Shown here: positions 9,406 to 17,646 of the stretch, one piece after another
How the letters are laid out: every line of letters begins with the position of its first letter
Position numbering within the stretch: position 1 is the first letter of the stretch
DNA from: Paulinella micropora
Taxonomy: Eukaryota; Cercozoa; Imbricatea; Euglyphida; Paulinellidae
Assembly (NCBI GenBank): GCA_019918135.1
Contig: WBZZ01001710.1
Span: 47,501-111,500, forward strand
Direction: 5' to 3'
DNA: 64,000 nt
The notes under the pieces: generated by a model
The model's database searches: none
Told to the model about the DNA's origin: nothing
What the model saw: the letters and a program-made list of their open reading frames with translations, nothing else
Made by a program: the position numbers and the translations under genes

Positions 9406-9726
9406 TTAGAATTTAAGCGCGCCACGGCCTCGCTGCTTGCCGTAGCCTTGTTTGGCAGCAGCCATAGCAACCTTACCAGCATACGGCACTCCAATATCGT
9501 TAAGAAAAGTAGCACCCTTTGAAACCAATTTATTCTTCTTGATAAAACTATTAGCATCCAATATCGCTTGTCCGACTTTCTTCCAATTTACTTTACCACC
9601 CTGTTGCCCGCAGCCCTTTTGTTTCTTGCGACCAGTTTTCTTTTTTCCGCCTGCCATCGTGTTTGAGTTTCTAGTTATTTTTCCGACTGTTGGAATGATT
9701 TCAACCCTTGTTGTTTTGACGACCAT
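9406..9726 (-). CDS. Small basic virion-core-like protein
   Basis: This is a 106-residue, Lys/Arg/Gly-rich protein. I chose the ATG at 9724-9726 because a TATAATATATA box lies directly upstream (9727-9737); an ATG 13 codons further upstream would place that box inside the gene. A Lys-rich segment with MAGGKKKTGRKKQKG precedes a small hydrophobic stretch (GKVAMAAAKQGYG) and an RGRG end. Small basic proteins of this kind between protease and ATPase genes are common in PLVs and adintoviruses, and resemble adenovirus core peptides that bind DNA or act in entry. That role is inferred. Confidence 0.6.
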   Translation of the reverse strand: MVVKTTRVEIIPTVGKITRNSNTMAGGKKKTGRKKQKGCGQQGGKVNWKKVGQAILDANSFIKKNKLVSKGATFLNDIGVPYAGKVAMAAAKQGYGKQRGRGALKF

Positions 9727-9737
9727 TATAATATATA
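9727..9737 (-). promoter_or_regulatory. TATA-like box abutting the basic protein start
   Basis: TATAATATATA (plus-strand reading) lies immediately upstream of the minus-strand ATG at 9726 and decides the start choice there. Confidence 0.4.
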
Positions 9738-9787
9738 GAAAAAAAATAATTAATAATAAATTCATAAAAATCGTTTGTTAAAATTCG

Positions 9788-9828
9788 TCCCGCAAGCGGG
9801 ACAATTTGACTATCGCAAGCGATAGTTG
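9788..9828. terminator. Paired hairpins at ATPase gene end
   Basis: Two stems with the same AAGC loop, GTCCCGC/GCGGGAC and ACTATCGC/GCGATAGT, lie at the end of the minus-strand ATPase frame (stop at 9810). Confidence 0.5.
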
Positions 9829-10635
9829 AAATTTTGCCGTAGTTCGTCAGAAACCGCATCCACATACAAAAAGTTAAACCGTTCCTTTGTCGCCTCGTGA
9901 TATTTTTCAATGAAGTATTCAAGGTCGTAGCCGAGGTCCAAATGCTTGTATACGAGTTCAATTTTATCTACACTCTGCCCCGGAAAAATAAGAAGGTAGT
10001 CTAGCTGTTTAATTGCCTCAGGTCGCAGGTCGTTAAGATACTGAGAGCTCATAATCACTTTTGACTTGTAGTGGCGGTTTTTTTTTCAACAGGTCGCTAA
10101 CTGACTTATCCCTTAAACCAGAGCCGAGGTCATCTAAGACGAACACGACTTCTGGTGTAATGTATTTACTCGGCCTCTCAGCTGGCGCTTGTCTCTGCTT
10201 CTTCTCTTCATCTTTTCCGAAATAAAGAAACTTTGGCTTTTCTACTTCCTCCTTCCCATCTTGAACGATTTCGCCTTCTTCTTGTTCCTCGTCCGGCTTG
10301 TTGAGCTTGTCTAACTCGTAATCGATTACACTGTATCCGTCCGCTTTCAAATATGTATATATCGCCATCGGGTTTCCCTTCTTCTTGAAGTGCTTCAACA
10401 TTTCTTTGTAGATGTGGTCCTTGTGTATCGTGCTGGCTATAATAACAATCCTCGTTTTTTTGTCAGTCGTTCGTTTCAGGATTTCGAACAGTGCGGTCGT
10501 CTTGCCACTCTTCTTGCGAGCGAGAAGAAAAATATTGGCATACGGTTCATCAAATAGTTTATATCCTTTTGCCAACTTGTCGCCATCTCCGTTTTGCTTA
10601 ACTGGTCTAACTTTAATATCATTAATCTTTTCCAT
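9810..10635 (-). pseudogene. Genome packaging ATPase (FtsK/HerA type), frameshifted
   Basis: Walker A is seen as ARKKSGKT at residues 40-47 and Walker B as VVFVLDDLG near residue 166. A run of nine A (10,078-10,086 on the minus strand) then shifts the frame. The remaining conserved part (VIMSSQYLNDLRPEAIKQL onward) continues in another frame to 9810. Eight A would keep one frame of about 275 codons. The product would pump DNA into the capsid, as the intact E3 ATPase does. Either this is a provirus lesion, a homopolymer error, or expression by slippage. A Glu/Lys-rich insert (residues about 110-150) is absent from the E3 version. Confidence 0.85.
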
Positions 10636-10651
10636 CGTCGCTATATTTTCG

Positions 10652-11020
10652 TCAGCCGAGAAATTCTAAACAAATAACAATTCTTCCAGCTAGTTGGTCG
10701 GTCTCAATATTACCGCTGTCCGTTTTAAGCACTCTAAAACTGTATTGTCCATCAGTCCAGCCTACCGTTCCTAAGTTGTAGCTAAGATTGGAAATGTTCG
10801 CCGTGTTGCTGTCAGCAAATGTGCCAATAATTCCAATGCGGTCCATATAAAGGATTTTTGTTTTCGTTTCAGTCAAGTCATTATAATAGTGGATAAACTT
10901 AACATTCATTCTAGTCGGCGTAAAGTTCATTTGAATGGTTTTGTCAAACGTCTTGCTACCATTAACCCCGCCTGGAAAATCATTACTTAGAAAAATAATC
11001 CGCTGATATTTATAGTCCAT
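10652..11020 (-). CDS. Uncharacterised 122-aa PLV protein
   Basis: The frame is open slightly further upstream, but the first ATG is at 11,018-11,020, giving 122 residues starting MDYKYQRIIFL. It is beta-rich and neutral without membrane segments. It lies between the ATPase (16 bp away) and a divergent secreted-protein gene whose ATG is 18 bp away, so the two share a tiny promoter region. The place in the morphogenesis cluster suggests a structural or assembly protein, but I do not recognise the family. Confidence 0.55.
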   Translation of the reverse strand: MDYKYQRIIFLSNDFPGGVNGSKTFDKTIQMNFTPTRMNVKFIHYYNDLTETKTKILYMDRIGIIGTFADSNTANISNLSYNLGTVGWTDGQYSFRVLKTDSGNIETDQLAGRIVICLEFLG

Positions 11021-11038
11021 CCGCACCTCCAAGTTTTG

Positions 11039-11272
11039 ATGTCGCCTATACTAATCTTTATAAACTTTTTATTAATTAATATTTCTGCTCGGACTGCCTG
11101 TGATTTCTATTCGCGGGTTAGCGATAAAAAAAATGAAAGTTGTGTTTATTGTATCCAAAAGGGATGTGTGTATAAGCCGATGAGTGATTGGTGTGTTAGT
11201 TTTGATGATGCTATTCCACTAATCTGCGCGGGTGATAGCTCTTGGTATAAAATCTATTCGTTTGAATGCTAG
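11039..11272 (+). CDS. Small secreted or membrane-anchored Cys-rich protein
   Basis: This 77-residue protein begins at the ATG at 11,039. The first 18-20 residues (MSPILIFINFLLINIS, then ARTAC) form a signal-peptide-like hydrophobic segment. The rest contains eight cysteines in a pattern CVYC, GC, WC that recalls small disulfide domains such as PSI, though too short to assign. It is one of few E1 genes on the plus strand in this part. The stop codon is embedded in a GC hairpin shared with the convergent gene. Confidence 0.5.
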   Translation: MSPILIFINFLLINISARTACDFYSRVSDKKNESCVYCIQKGCVYKPMSDWCVSFDDAIPLICAGDSSWYKIYSFEC

Positions 11273-11321
11273 TAGGGACGAGCCCTACAACCCCCTGGCG
11301 GTTCGAAAGGGCTTGCCCTTT
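11272..11321. terminator. Bidirectional double hairpin between convergent genes
   Basis: GTAGGG/CCCTAC (11,272-11,288) and GAAAGGG/CCCTTTC (11,304-11,321) fill the gap between the plus-strand gene ending at 11,272 and the minus-strand gene ending at 11,321. Confidence 0.55.
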
Positions 11322-11659
11322 CATTTCTTTGAACTAGAAGGCGAAGGAAGGCAGATGCCGATAAGTAGTGTTAAAATTCCGACGTACGTGTTAGCAACCT
11401 CACACGGTAAGTTCTTTTCAGACAACCTCACGATACAAAGGGTGATGATGGCGATAATGATACCCATTTGAAATAAGTATTTAATAAGTCGGCTGTCAGT
11501 TTTTCGCTTAGTCAAACAGCAATCCCAGCTGTCCTCGTATTCGTGGTCAATTTTTTTTTCTTCCTGCTTAATTTGGACATCAAGCACGCGGTTTTTGAGT
11601 TCGGGTGTGAGTTCTTCCGTCTCTATGATTGGTGGTGGTGGGTGTAATCTAGGTGGCAT
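11321..11659 (-). CDS. Small single-pass or two-segment membrane protein
   Basis: This is a 112-residue protein. A Pro-rich N-terminus is followed by a charged stretch (residues about 15-55). Two hydrophobic segments follow (about 62-80, FQMGIIIAIITLCIV, and about 90-105, YVGILTLLIGICL), then a Ser-rich tail. It overlaps the end of the giant fiber gene by 11 bp, so the two are probably co-transcribed. It may be a membrane-associated virion or exit protein; I do not recognise a family. Confidence 0.55.
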   Translation of the reverse strand: MPPRLHPPPPIIETEELTPELKNRVLDVQIKQEEKKIDHEYEDSWDCCLTKRKTDSRLIKYLFQMGIIIAIITLCIVRLSEKNLPCEVANTYVGILTLLIGICLPSPSSSKK

Positions 11660-14600
11660 TGTTATTACGGATTCCTGCTAATTGTTTTTTTAAGTCAGCT
11701 ATATCATTAGTTATATTATTTATTTTTTCTGATAATTGTTGAACCGCCTTAATTAATGGGGCGATAAACTCTGAATAACCTATACCATAACCAACATCAC
11801 CACTATCAACACATTTAACATCTTCTGGATTGATACTTACACCCTTCAATTCGTATTCCGCTCTTTGCTTTGGACACGGCACCATAATTTTTTCTTTTAT
11901 AAATCCGCCAAAATCTAGCATATCCATTTCTGTTAGTATGTCTTCTAATTCTTGTGCTATTAAGCCAGTCCTACATTTCTTTTTGTCATCAATCATACGA
12001 TAGCAAACTGGATTTAGCTTATTAATAAAATCTAAGCCTAAACAATCCTTTATATCTTCTTTTTTTCTCCTGTCTGAATATTGAATTGGATTAGACAATA
12101 CCCATAATTGCCCGTCGCTTGCTTTCAAAGACATTAAAGCAGTATTTGAATTATTCTCCCATATGAACCCACTCGTTGAAGAACCATTCACTCTAAATCT
12201 AATAGAATAAGAAGTTAATCCTCCGCCTACTCCTCCTGCTGGTGCTGTTCCTCCACTTAACGATTTACTTGCCCCAGACTGGCTCATATAAATCCCCCAG
12301 TTTGAATCTCCAATGTCCCACATAAATATTCCTCTCGCATTTGTTCCGTCTGTTTGTCCTTGAATTGCTATTTTCGCCCCATTAGTTGATGCTGATGCCG
12401 TTGTTAGCACCCCAGAATATGTAATCCCCGCATTTGCCGTAATCAATCCTTTTGCCCATAATGTCCCGTTTGCCCCATTCAACGACATTAACAATTGCTC
12501 TGCTGAATTTTCCCACACAAAACCCATTGTAGAATCATTAGCAACCCTAAACCGAAAACTATACGAACTAAAATCATTTCCTGAAACGGCTAAACCATTT
12601 GCCAAACTTCTAGTGTTTAGAGCCCCACCAGATGCCGCATAAATTCCCCAACTCGTATTAGTCGTATCCCATAGAAATATTCCTTTTGCATTTGTTCCGT
12701 CAGTTGGTCCCTGAATTCCTATCTTTGCCCCGCTTGTATTCGTTGCCGAGGTTAATGTGCCTGTGTATGTTATCCCCGCATTTGCTGTTAGTAGGCCTGC
12801 TGTGCTTATGTTCATAGCTTCTGACCACGTTAAAGTGCTTCCCGCAGTTATTCCTGATTTATAATTAAAAACAAGTTTGTTGCCCCCTTTTGCTATTGTA
12901 AAGTTTGAACCAGAAGCACTTGATTTCCAGTTTGAGCCGTCATAATAAGCATCAAAGCATAAAGTAATATTGTCGTGTGTCCAGTTCAATAATTGGAATG
13001 TTGGATAAGCATCCTGTGTTGTTATCGCCTGTAAGTGTGCTCCTCCGATATTGCTTGAAGTTCCATACAATTCTAATCCTCCTGTCGCACCCGTGCCCTT
13101 TGTTGTATTACCTATGATTATTGGTTTGCCTGATGCTGTTGTTATTTTATCACTTGCTGTTAGTGTCGTTGTAGTCATACCAGCACTCGCAGTTAATGTA
13201 GTTCCCGTTATTGTTCCACCATTTGTTATATTGTTTGAGTTCATATCTAAGGCTCCATAAAACAGCATACCGCCAGCATTGTTAAAACGGACAATGTCAG
13301 ACGAAGCACTTTTATTATCCAAAAGTTTTGAAATATAAAGACCTGCTCCTTTTACATCAGATGCTACATTCGTAAATAGGTAGCCTCGTTGGTTAGCTGT
13401 CCCACTTGAAGCAGTATTTAAAGTGTATAAGAAAGACTGCCAATCACCCGTTGTCTGACTGAAAAAGATATCTCCTCCATTTTGGTTTAGTATCCTCGCC
13501 CCATTATATGTTATATTCCCGCCATTAATGATATCCACATTATTAAAATCGGCTTGACTTAATAAGGTAAGTGCTCTTACATCATTTCTACTTCCATTAA
13601 ATATCTTAATTCCTGTTATGGTTTGGTCGCCTGTTAGTTTTACATTTTGCCCATCCAATGTGTCCGCATATCCTTTTGTTGCTCCGTCCGTTGATAATGT
13701 CGGAGTTCCAAGGTTGGCTATTTTGCTACTATTACAATCTAGCCCCGAAGCATTTACCCAACCGACGATTGTCCCGTCAATAATGAAACTTATTTTTTTG
13801 GCAGAAATTTCAAAGTTGTAATATGTCGCAGTTTTCATATCCAAACTAGCAATTGACCCGATATTACTGGTAGAATTGAAAACCACGAATGTTCCTTTTG
13901 TGGCCGCGTTCGTTGAATTTCCTGTTATTTCAAGACCACTACTATATGTCTTAATTCCTGCTATGGTTTGGTTTCCAGTTAGTTTCACATTTTGGCCGTC
14001 TAATGTGTCCGCATACCCTTTTGTCGCTCCGTCCGTTGTTGCTGTTGGTGTGGCCAAATTTGTAATTTTTCTATTGTTTAAAGATAGTGTCGTGCCCGTT
14101 GCTGTCGCGATTACATTATCACCCGCATATAAATCAACATATGACCCCGTTATTTGTATTGGATAATAGGCCGCGGTTGCTATTTTTTGTGCCACAATCT
14201 CTCCTATATTTGTCGCCGTATCAAAGGCAATACCGATACCATCAAAAGCGGTTGGACCTGTGGCGCCCCGCACTTCTATTGTTGAAGTAAATTTTTTATT
14301 CCCTGCTATGGTTTGGTCTCCTGTTAGTTTGACAACCGAAGTGTCAAGAGTAGAAACATCAACACCATCAACAAGATTAACATTTGTTATGCTTTGGCTT
14401 TTCATATCAATCCCCGCACTAGCATTTACCACATTGCTGAATGTTTTGGTTCCTGCTATGGTTTGGTCTCCTGTTAGTTTGACGACTGCGGTATCAATAG
14501 CCGAAACATCAATACCATCAACCAAATTTACATTTGTTATTGAAAATCCCCCCATATCTAAACTGCCCGTCATAGCCACTGTCCCGTCCTTTGCCAGTTT

Positions 14601-15548
14601 CGTATCGGTATATGCTTTTGTTGAAGCATCGCCGTCATAGAATGGTGCTGGAAGTCCGCTGATTGCCGTTGTGCTGTTAAAATTTAAAACATTATTTGTC
14701 AATGTCATTCCGCCCCCTGTTGTTGGAGCAAAAAGTATGGACGAGCCTACAAAAGATAATGGATAGCCAGTTGCTCCACCTGCCTCCGACGAATAAATAG
14801 AACCCATATTATTGTTGTAATTGAAGAATAATTTGCCTGTGTTTAATGGATTTGAGTCTTTTACACCCACATAAGTAGTAAATGTTTTATTCCCTGTTAT
14901 AGTCTGGTCTCCTGTTAGTTTTACCACAGAACTATCAAGAGCTGAAACATCAATACCATCAACAAGATTTACATTCGTTATGCTTTGGCTTTTCATATCA
15001 ATACCCGCACTAGCATTTATTATACTGCTAAATGTCTTAATTCCTGCTATGGTTTGGTCTCCTGTTAGTTTAACCACAGCACTATCAAGGGCAGAAACAT
15101 CAACACCATCAACATTACCGACATTTACTATATTAAAACTTCCCATATTCAAATCTCCAAACATCATAGTGAGGCCATCCAATCTAAGAAAAGGTGAGTT
15201 TGTATTTCTCCATTGACCCGTGCTATAAATGAGTAATTGGTTATTGGAGGGTGTGCCTGTTATGACTACATCACTTAAAGCATCTATTGACTTGTTTGAA
15301 AATCTTGTGTCAAATCTACCATCAGTATAGTATAGATTAGTGCCTTCTTTTATGTCAGTTGTGCTTTTGGTAGCCAGTCGTGTGTCAAATCGGCTGTTGG
15401 TAAAATAAAGATTTACGGGGTCAGCATCTTCTGGCACCCTATCAGTGTTTAAGCCAATTATATTAGTGTTCGTTAAATCAAGGTTGGCTATGTCCAGACT
15501 ATCAACAGAAAACTCATTAAGGCCTAATAAACTTTTGAATTGGCTCAT
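11649..15548 (-). CDS. Giant phage-like fiber with C-terminal S74 intramolecular chaperone
   Basis: This 1,299-residue protein contains repeated units built around VKLTGDQTIAGxKTF and ITNVNLVDGIDVSALD in the N-terminal 640 residues, a beta-type fiber shaft. The C-terminal 143 residues match the peptidase S74 intramolecular chaperone of phage tail spikes: YSDRRKKEDI (Ser1158-Asp), then LNPVCYRM and TGLIAQELE, ending in a coiled coil. In that family the chaperone drives trimer assembly and cuts itself off before the conserved Ser-Asp. The protein is therefore likely a trimeric receptor-binding fiber. It is by far the longest gene of E1 and intact. Confidence 0.88.
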   Translation of the reverse strand: MSQFKSLLGLNEFSVDSLDIANLDLTNTNIIGLNTDRVPEDADPVNLYFTNSRFDTRLATKSTTDIKEGTNLYYTDGRFDTRFSNKSIDALSDVVITGTPSNNQLLIYSTGQWRNTNSPFLRLDGLTMMFGDLNMGSFNIVNVGNVDGVDVSALDSAVVKLTGDQTIAGIKTFSSIINASAGIDMKSQSITNVNLVDGIDVSALDSSVVKLTGDQTITGNKTFTTYVGVKDSNPLNTGKLFFNYNNNMGSIYSSEAGGATGYPLSFVGSSILFAPTTGGGMTLTNNVLNFNSTTAISGLPAPFYDGDASTKAYTDTKLAKDGTVAMTGSLDMGGFSITNVNLVDGIDVSAIDTAVVKLTGDQTIAGTKTFSNVVNASAGIDMKSQSITNVNLVDGVDVSTLDTSVVKLTGDQTIAGNKKFTSTIEVRGATGPTAFDGIGIAFDTATNIGEIVAQKIATAAYYPIQITGSYVDLYAGDNVIATATGTTLSLNNRKITNLATPTATTDGATKGYADTLDGQNVKLTGNQTIAGIKTYSSGLEITGNSTNAATKGTFVVFNSTSNIGSIASLDMKTATYYNFEISAKKISFIIDGTIVGWVNASGLDCNSSKIANLGTPTLSTDGATKGYADTLDGQNVKLTGDQTITGIKIFNGSRNDVRALTLLSQADFNNVDIINGGNITYNGARILNQNGGDIFFSQTTGDWQSFLYTLNTASSGTANQRGYLFTNVASDVKGAGLYISKLLDNKSASSDIVRFNNAGGMLFYGALDMNSNNITNGGTITGTTLTASAGMTTTTLTASDKITTASGKPIIIGNTTKGTGATGGLELYGTSSNIGGAHLQAITTQDAYPTFQLLNWTHDNITLCFDAYYDGSNWKSSASGSNFTIAKGGNKLVFNYKSGITAGSTLTWSEAMNISTAGLLTANAGITYTGTLTSATNTSGAKIGIQGPTDGTNAKGIFLWDTTNTSWGIYAASGGALNTRSLANGLAVSGNDFSSYSFRFRVANDSTMGFVWENSAEQLLMSLNGANGTLWAKGLITANAGITYSGVLTTASASTNGAKIAIQGQTDGTNARGIFMWDIGDSNWGIYMSQSGASKSLSGGTAPAGGVGGGLTSYSIRFRVNGSSTSGFIWENNSNTALMSLKASDGQLWVLSNPIQYSDRRKKEDIKDCLGLDFINKLNPVCYRMIDDKKKCRTGLIAQELEDILTEMDMLDFGGFIKEKIMVPCPKQRAEYELKGVSINPEDVKCVDSGDVGYGIGYSEFIAPLIKAVQQLSEKINNITNDIADLKKQLAGIRNNNAT
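12570..15110 (-). repeat. Internal fiber repeats in the coding sequence
   Basis: DNA repeats encode copies of the shaft motif. The phrase CTATGGTTTGGTCTCC or close variants recurs at about 13,615, 13,965, 14,305, 14,455, 14,900 and 15,045. A second repeated block (about 12,180-12,440 and 12,540-12,780) encodes the paired AKGIFLWDTTNTSWGIY-type units. Such repeats allow length change by recombination. Confidence 0.7.
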
Positions 15549-15617
15549 TGGTTGTATATAAATTGTATAATAATTAATCCGAATAAAAATTATTTTTGGT
15601 TAGATATATACCCGAGA

Positions 15618-16133
15618 ATGCCGAGAGGAAATAGAGAGATTGCCATAAAGAACCTTGAAAAGGCGACTGTAATGAAGAAACAGTATGCGAGGCAAAGAAA
15701 GATTGAGCGGGCTAAGGAATTACTAGCGGAGGAAGAGGCGAAGAATGTTAAAGAAATGAATGAAGACGAAAAGATGGAGCACATTACTAAGAAGCAGTTG
15801 GCGAAGGATATGATAGACGGCAGAGATGGTGAGCCGATCGAGGAAAGCAGTGAAAGCGATGAAGAGGTCGAACAGGACTTTGTCGATATCGTTGCCAGAC
15901 GGGTTGCTGGTATGAAACTTAAGACTAAGCAAAAGAAGACTAAGAAAGCGGTAAAAAAGAAACTGCCTGAACTAGAAGAGAGTGAGAGTGAAAGCGAGGA
16001 AAGCGAGGAGGAGCCTCAGCCGAAGAAAGGGGGGAAAAAGACCGGCCGTGTTAATGTCAATGTTTATGCGGGACAACCGGAGAAGTCAAAAAAAGAAAGT
16101 AATGATATTTCAAAAATGTTTTTAAAGTTTTAG
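15618..16133 (+). CDS. Charged basic/acidic protein, possible DNA-binding or scaffold
   Basis: Translation from the ATG at 15,618 gives 171 residues (MPRGNREIAIKNLEK...). An in-frame ATG 26 codons upstream exists, but the AGATATATA box at 15,602-15,610 favours the later start. The N-terminal half is a charged helix; residues about 70-85 and 125-140 are Glu/Ser-rich, and basic Lys runs flank them. The C-terminus ends with a short KMFLKF motif. I do not recognise a family. It converges on the next gene with only 3 bp between stops. Confidence 0.55.
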   Translation: MPRGNREIAIKNLEKATVMKKQYARQRKIERAKELLAEEEAKNVKEMNEDEKMEHITKKQLAKDMIDGRDGEPIEESSESDEEVEQDFVDIVARRVAGMKLKTKQKKTKKAVKKKLPELEESESESEESEEEPQPKKGGKKTGRVNVNVYAGQPEKSKKESNDISKMFLKF

Positions 16134-16136
16134 AAA

Positions 16137-16394
16137 CTACCAAAGATAATGATAAGAATAGTAATTAGCATACTCCGGATTGTTATAAGTTAATTCCCCT
16201 TTTGAATTTCTTATTGCCTTCGCTCTCGCTCTGTAATTCCTTCTTCTTTCTTTGTTTAAGTGGTCGAGATGTGAATATAGCCCTATGCGGTCTTTGTAAT
16301 GCTCATATCTAACGTCGCCGAAATGAATTGTTTTTCCTTTTGGTGTAGTAGTTGTATATTTTTTATTTTTTACGTTTGACTTTGAAAATCTCAT
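16137..16394 (-). CDS. Small basic Tyr/Arg-rich protein
   Basis: This 85-residue protein is rich in Lys, Arg, Tyr and His (for example HLDHLNKERRRNYRARAKAI). It has an ATG start and shares an 8-bp AT-rich gap, with a TATATAA box, with the divergent F-box-like gene. No recognised family; the composition suggests nucleic-acid or capsid association. Confidence 0.5.
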   Translation of the reverse strand: MRFSKSNVKNKKYTTTTPKGKTIHFGDVRYEHYKDRIGLYSHLDHLNKERRRNYRARAKAIRNSKGELTYNNPEYANYYSYHYLW

Positions 16395-16402
16395 ACTATA
16401 TA

Positions 16403-16660
16403 ATGAACAATATAAAAAATTTACCGCTCGATGTTCGTTTACACATTATGGACTATTTATATAATCATCGTGAGTATGACTTCAATAGTTGCTATGTGTG
16501 TGGATTAACTCTGTGCTTAGCGAACCGACAGATTACAGCTATTGATGATAGTTTCGATCGGTTTTATACTTACGAGTTTTGTTCTAATTATTGTTTTGAA
16601 CTTGAAAAAAAAGAAAGATTAATATATAAGGATACAGCATTAGGTGTTATTAAGTATTAG
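16403..16660 (+). CDS. F-box-like / zinc-binding small protein beside the integrase
   Basis: From the ATG at 16,403 this is an 85-residue protein. It opens with LPLDVRLHIMDYL, an F-box-like helix pair, followed by CYVCGL and later CSNYCFELE, a likely zinc site of four cysteines. It ends VIKY. The E3 protein at 54,906-55,178 has the same order (LPADIVGHI, CDICGL, CSVACFRWE, VVKY). In both elements it adjoins the integration enzyme, although the enzymes are unrelated. The integrase ATG follows its stop codon directly. A role in host ubiquitin targeting or as an integration cofactor is speculative. Confidence 0.6.
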   Translation: MNNIKNLPLDVRLHIMDYLYNHREYDFNSCYVCGLTLCLANRQITAIDDSFDRFYTYEFCSNYCFELEKKERLIYKDTALGVIKY

Positions 16661-17635
16661 ATGGACCACAAACATAGTAATCCGCAGAACAATGAACCCG
16701 AAGTAGATGCGGATGAAATAAAGGAGCAACAAGCACTTGAAATACATTACCAGAAAAGATTACCGACTGATAAATGGAATACTATATGGTCGGACAAACC
16801 ACTTAAACAAGTATTTGTAGATTTGGCGGATATGTCTAAATTGAAAGATAAGAAAGGTAATAAAGGCTATGCTTGGATGTTGTTTTGGATTGACACTCAT
16901 AGTCGATTTTTAATTATTAAACCGCTTAAAAACAAAACAGCGAAAGAAGTTTATTTAGCTTTAAAATCTATACCGTACACTCCGAACTCCATTACAACTG
17001 ACAGTGGAAGTGAATATAAAGGAATGGTTAAAGATTATTTCAGAGAAAACAACGTCGAACACAGGACGGTTGAAGTAGGAGACCATCGGGCGCTTGCTAT
17101 CGTCGACCGGGTTATAAGAACAATACGGAGATGGTTAGACATACTATTCGAAACTAACGGTAATTTTGACTGGCTAACTTACATCTACGACATGGTAGAC
17201 GCTTATAATATGAGGTTTCATAGAACGATTAAAGCCCGGCCGATAGATGTATTTAAGGGTGTAAGTAAAAATAAACAACTAATTCAACGAGATGGGTTAA
17301 TTGATGAATTCGAAAAAGGCGACAAGGTAAGAAAGGAGCTAAAGAGGAATTTATTTTCTAAAGGCGGCAAGCAATACAGCAAACAAATTTACACAGTCGT
17401 TGGCCGTTCCGGTTTCAAGTTAATATTAAATTCGGATGAGCTGGTTAGCCCCCGGGAACTATTGAAAACTAAGTTCGACAGACCGGTAGATGAAGAAAAA
17501 CAAATAAAAGAACAAGTAAAAGAAATAACAAAAGAAAAGAAAACAAAAGAACAGTTGAAGAGAGAAGACATAGATGAGGGAAATGTTAGGACGAGCAAGA
17601 GAGAAAAGAAAGCTAAAGTAATATTAGATTTATGA
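16661..17635 (+). CDS. Retroviral-type (rve) integrase
   Basis: This 324-residue protein has a central catalytic core with VFVDLADM (Asp54), TTDSGSEYKG (Asp114) and ALAIVDRVIRTIRRWLD (Asp149). Spacing and sequence fit the DDE core of Polinton and retrotransposon integrases, but the third acidic residue is Asp, not the usual Glu. A chromo/SH3-like C-terminal domain follows (about residues 215-270, ending SPRELL), then a Lys/Glu tail. There is no HHCC zinc domain at the N-terminus. It inserts the linear viral genome into host DNA. Its place near the right end is usual for such elements. Confidence 0.9.
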   Translation: MDHKHSNPQNNEPEVDADEIKEQQALEIHYQKRLPTDKWNTIWSDKPLKQVFVDLADMSKLKDKKGNKGYAWMLFWIDTHSRFLIIKPLKNKTAKEVYLALKSIPYTPNSITTDSGSEYKGMVKDYFRENNVEHRTVEVGDHRALAIVDRVIRTIRRWLDILFETNGNFDWLTYIYDMVDAYNMRFHRTIKARPIDVFKGVSKNKQLIQRDGLIDEFEKGDKVRKELKRNLFSKGGKQYSKQIYTVVGRSGFKLILNSDELVSPRELLKTKFDRPVDEEKQIKEQVKEITKEKKTKEQLKREDIDEGNVRTSKREKKAKVILDL

Positions 17636-17646
17636 GAAAGATTTAA

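Noticed and set aside
11039..11272. Cys-rich secreted protein as a toxin
   Set aside because: Cysteine spacing matches no toxin family I know; only a signal-peptide-like start is clear.
13051..15216. Several plus-strand hydrophobic frames opposite the giant fiber
   Set aside because: They repeat with the fiber repeats and are mirror readings of its coding DNA.
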